Origin: Chroococcidiopsidaceae cyanobacterium CP_BM_RX_35
GTDB taxonomy: Bacteria > Cyanobacteriota > Cyanobacteriia > Cyanobacteriales > Chroococcidiopsidaceae
Assembly (NCBI GenBank): GCA_019242465.1
Contig: JAFAVL010000662.1
Location: 1-14,995, forward strand
Length of the DNA: 14,995 bases
Direction: 5' to 3'
The notes below the pieces were generated by a model, which worked only from the letters and a program-made list of their open reading frames with translations, ran no database searches and was not told where the DNA came from. A program made the translations under genes and the position numbers. Of this stretch, positions 13,674-14,995 are shown piece by piece. How positions within the stretch are numbered: the first letter of the stretch is position 1; each line of letters begins with the position of its first letter.

Positions 13674-14954
13674 CTACAAAACCTTGCTATAGGCATCAGA
13701 TAGTTTCTTTACATAATTATCCATGCTGAACAGTCTAACTCTCTCCCTTCCTACTTCTGAAAGTTTTGCTCCTACCTGTGGGTGGTTAATCATTTCTTCT
13801 ATTTTCTCTTTGATATCAGCAATGTCGTAAGGATTGACATAAAGTGCCGCATCTCCGCATACTTCTGGTAAAGACGCAACGTTAGATGTTATAACCGGGC
13901 AACCAAAGCTCATTGCTTCCAAAGGCGGCAGCCCAAATCCTTCATATAGGGATGGAAAAACCAAACAAAGTGCCCCCTGATAAAAGCATGCCAAATCATT
14001 ACTCGAAACATATTCTAGAAATTTAATTTTGACAGCAAGGCGTTGATCAAAAGTAGAATTTAATTTTCCTATCTCGCCTGTCCATAACCAGCCTTTCTTC
14101 CCAACAATTACAAGCTGCACGTCCGTATCTATCTCTGCGTAAGCATCTATCAATCTTCCTAGATTCTTCTTTGGTTCTATAGCTCCAACAAACAAAATGT
14201 ATTTCTTGAACTTTATTTTATACTTTTTTAAAAGATTTTTGACTTTTTCTTCTTCAACCGGAGGTTTTGCTAAAAATGATTGATAAGTTACATAAACTTT
14301 ATCTGGAGTAACATCAAAAATATTTAAAATGTCTCTTTTTGAGTTCTCTGATACGGTGATAATAATACTTGAATCTCTTATACTGTCTTTAACGAGAGTA
14401 TAAAATGCTTTTTTATTATCCAACGTTGTGTAAGGAAGTCTTAGTGGTATTAAGTCATGAATTGTTGTAATCCTTTTTGCTCCTCGGATATTTATAGGAA
14501 GTGGACAAGTTGAATGCCATATATCTATGTGATGAGGAGGCGTAACCTTTACTTGTTTGCCCAAATATTTATACAAAGTGTTGGCAGATAAATAACATGA
14601 TGAAAGATTAAGTATCCCTGATGAACTAATTAATTCGTTGCTGAATTCAGTTTGAATAACAAATTTACCAGCTTTTACTCTTTTGGCTTTGTTGAAAAAA
14701 TCGATGTTTGCCTGAGCTAAAGTTTTAATTAAACCGACTTTATTCAGCTTTCTATTTTCGGGATTGTCAAATAATAAAACTTCGTTCAGAACGGGGTCGT
14801 TACTACTACTGCCACGACTGAATAATATATCTACATCGGCTTCTAGTCGGCTTAATGCTTGAATTAGACTTATGCCATAAGTCTTGATACCTGTACCAGT
14901 TGGCAGTTCTAGATTATATCCATCGACTAGAACATTGATCCCTTTTAAACTCAT
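13674..14954 (-). CDS. GT4 family glycosyltransferase (mannosyl/rhamnosyltransferase-like)
   Basis: The 426-aa GT-B enzyme begins [15 protein letters not shown] with the acceptor-side glycine stretch [10 protein letters not shown] (18-27). It has [15 protein letters not shown] (163-177), a motif typical of GT4 mannosyl- and rhamnosyltransferases in O-antigen clusters. VSENSKRDI follows (201-209). The donor domain shows [10 protein letters not shown] (255-264) and E-x7-E as Glu338 to Glu346 in [12 protein letters not shown], then [13 protein letters not shown]. It most likely transfers a GDP-linked mannose-type sugar to the growing glycan in the cytoplasm, in line with gmd in the cluster; the donor is inferred. 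Only 41 bp upstream are in the window, with a weak AGG before the ATG and no visible promoter. It is more diverged from the other GT4 proteins here than they are from each other. A 91-bp gap separates it from the DUF2079 gene. Confidence 0.87.
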   Translation of the reverse strand: MSLKGINVLVDGYNLELPTGTGIKTYGISLIQALSRLEADVDILFSRGSSSNDPVLNEVLLFDNPENRKLNKVGLIKTLAQANIDFFNKAKRVKAGKFVIQTEFSNELISSSGILNLSSCYLSANTLYKYLGKQVKVTPPHHIDIWHSTCPLPINIRGAKRITTIHDLIPLRLPYTTLDNKKAFYTLVKDSIRDSSIIITVSENSKRDILNIFDVTPDKVYVTYQSFLAKPPVEEEKVKNLLKKYKIKFKKYILFVGAIEPKKNLGRLIDAYAEIDTDVQLVIVGKKGWLWTGEIGKLNSTFDQRLAVKIKFLEYVSSNDLACFYQGALCLVFPSLYEGFGLPPLEAMSFGCPVITSNVASLPEVCGDAALYVNPYDIADIKEKIEEMINHPQVGAKLSEVGRERVRLFSMDNYVKKLSDAYSKVL

Positions 14955-14995
14955 CAGCGATTCGCCTGATTAATTACGTCTCAATCCACTCTACT

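Noticed and set aside
14955..14995. Partial likeness between the leader at 14955 onward and the leader at 513-575 (TCAGCGA and TTAATTAC words)
   Set aside because: The words are short, spaced differently and AT-rich, so chance is the simpler explanation.

Overview
The window is most likely cyanobacterial chromosome. Four copies of the palindrome GCGATCGC (the HIP1 motif, typical of many cyanobacteria) lie at 1521, 3011, 12450 and 12975. The base composition is moderately AT-rich and the protein families fit. I cannot resolve genus or species from the sequence alone.

All nine recognisable genes lie on the minus strand, so transcription runs from high to low coordinates. They form one surface-glycan (exopolysaccharide, O-antigen or sheath type) gene cluster. 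In order of transcription they are: a GT4 glycosyltransferase (13674-14954); a DUF2079 polytopic membrane protein (12188-13582); a coiled-coil SAM methyltransferase (10593-11951); a double GT4 glycosyltransferase overlapping it by 4 bp (8251-10596); a methyltransferase-DUF4214-DUF4214-methyltransferase fusion (5785-8124); a single GT4 glycosyltransferase (4609-5772); a polyprenyl-phosphate-sugar-synthase-like GT2 (3774-4472); a GT-C-like membrane protein with a C-terminal Ig-like domain (1660-3765); a GDP-mannose 4,6-dehydratase (663-1649); and a lipoprotein carrying the same Ig-like domain, cut by the window edge (1-512).

Taken together, the genes suggest the following division of labour, which is inference from the families. 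Gmd supplies GDP-4-keto-6-deoxy-mannose, the precursor of D-rhamnose, L-fucose or perosamine units. The GT4 enzymes, with four catalytic domains on three polypeptides, assemble the chain in the cytoplasm. Three methyltransferase domains decorate or cap it. The GT2 and GT-C pair could add a lipid-phosphate-linked sugar on the outer face of the plasma membrane. The lipoprotein and the GT-C protein share an extracytoplasmic domain. No flippase, polymerase, ABC transporter, reductase or chain-length regulator is in the window, so the cluster must extend beyond it or rely on genes elsewhere.

No RNA gene, CRISPR array, transposase or attachment site was recognised. No gene-free stretch exceeds 300 bases. 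The largest gap is 11952-12187, in which I see only a good ribosome binding site. The most unusual points are the shared Ig-like domain, the two-methyltransferase fusion with near-identical DUF4214 copies, the 14-residue repeats in the coiled coil, and a short 9-nt-periodic intergenic repeat at 8186-8219.
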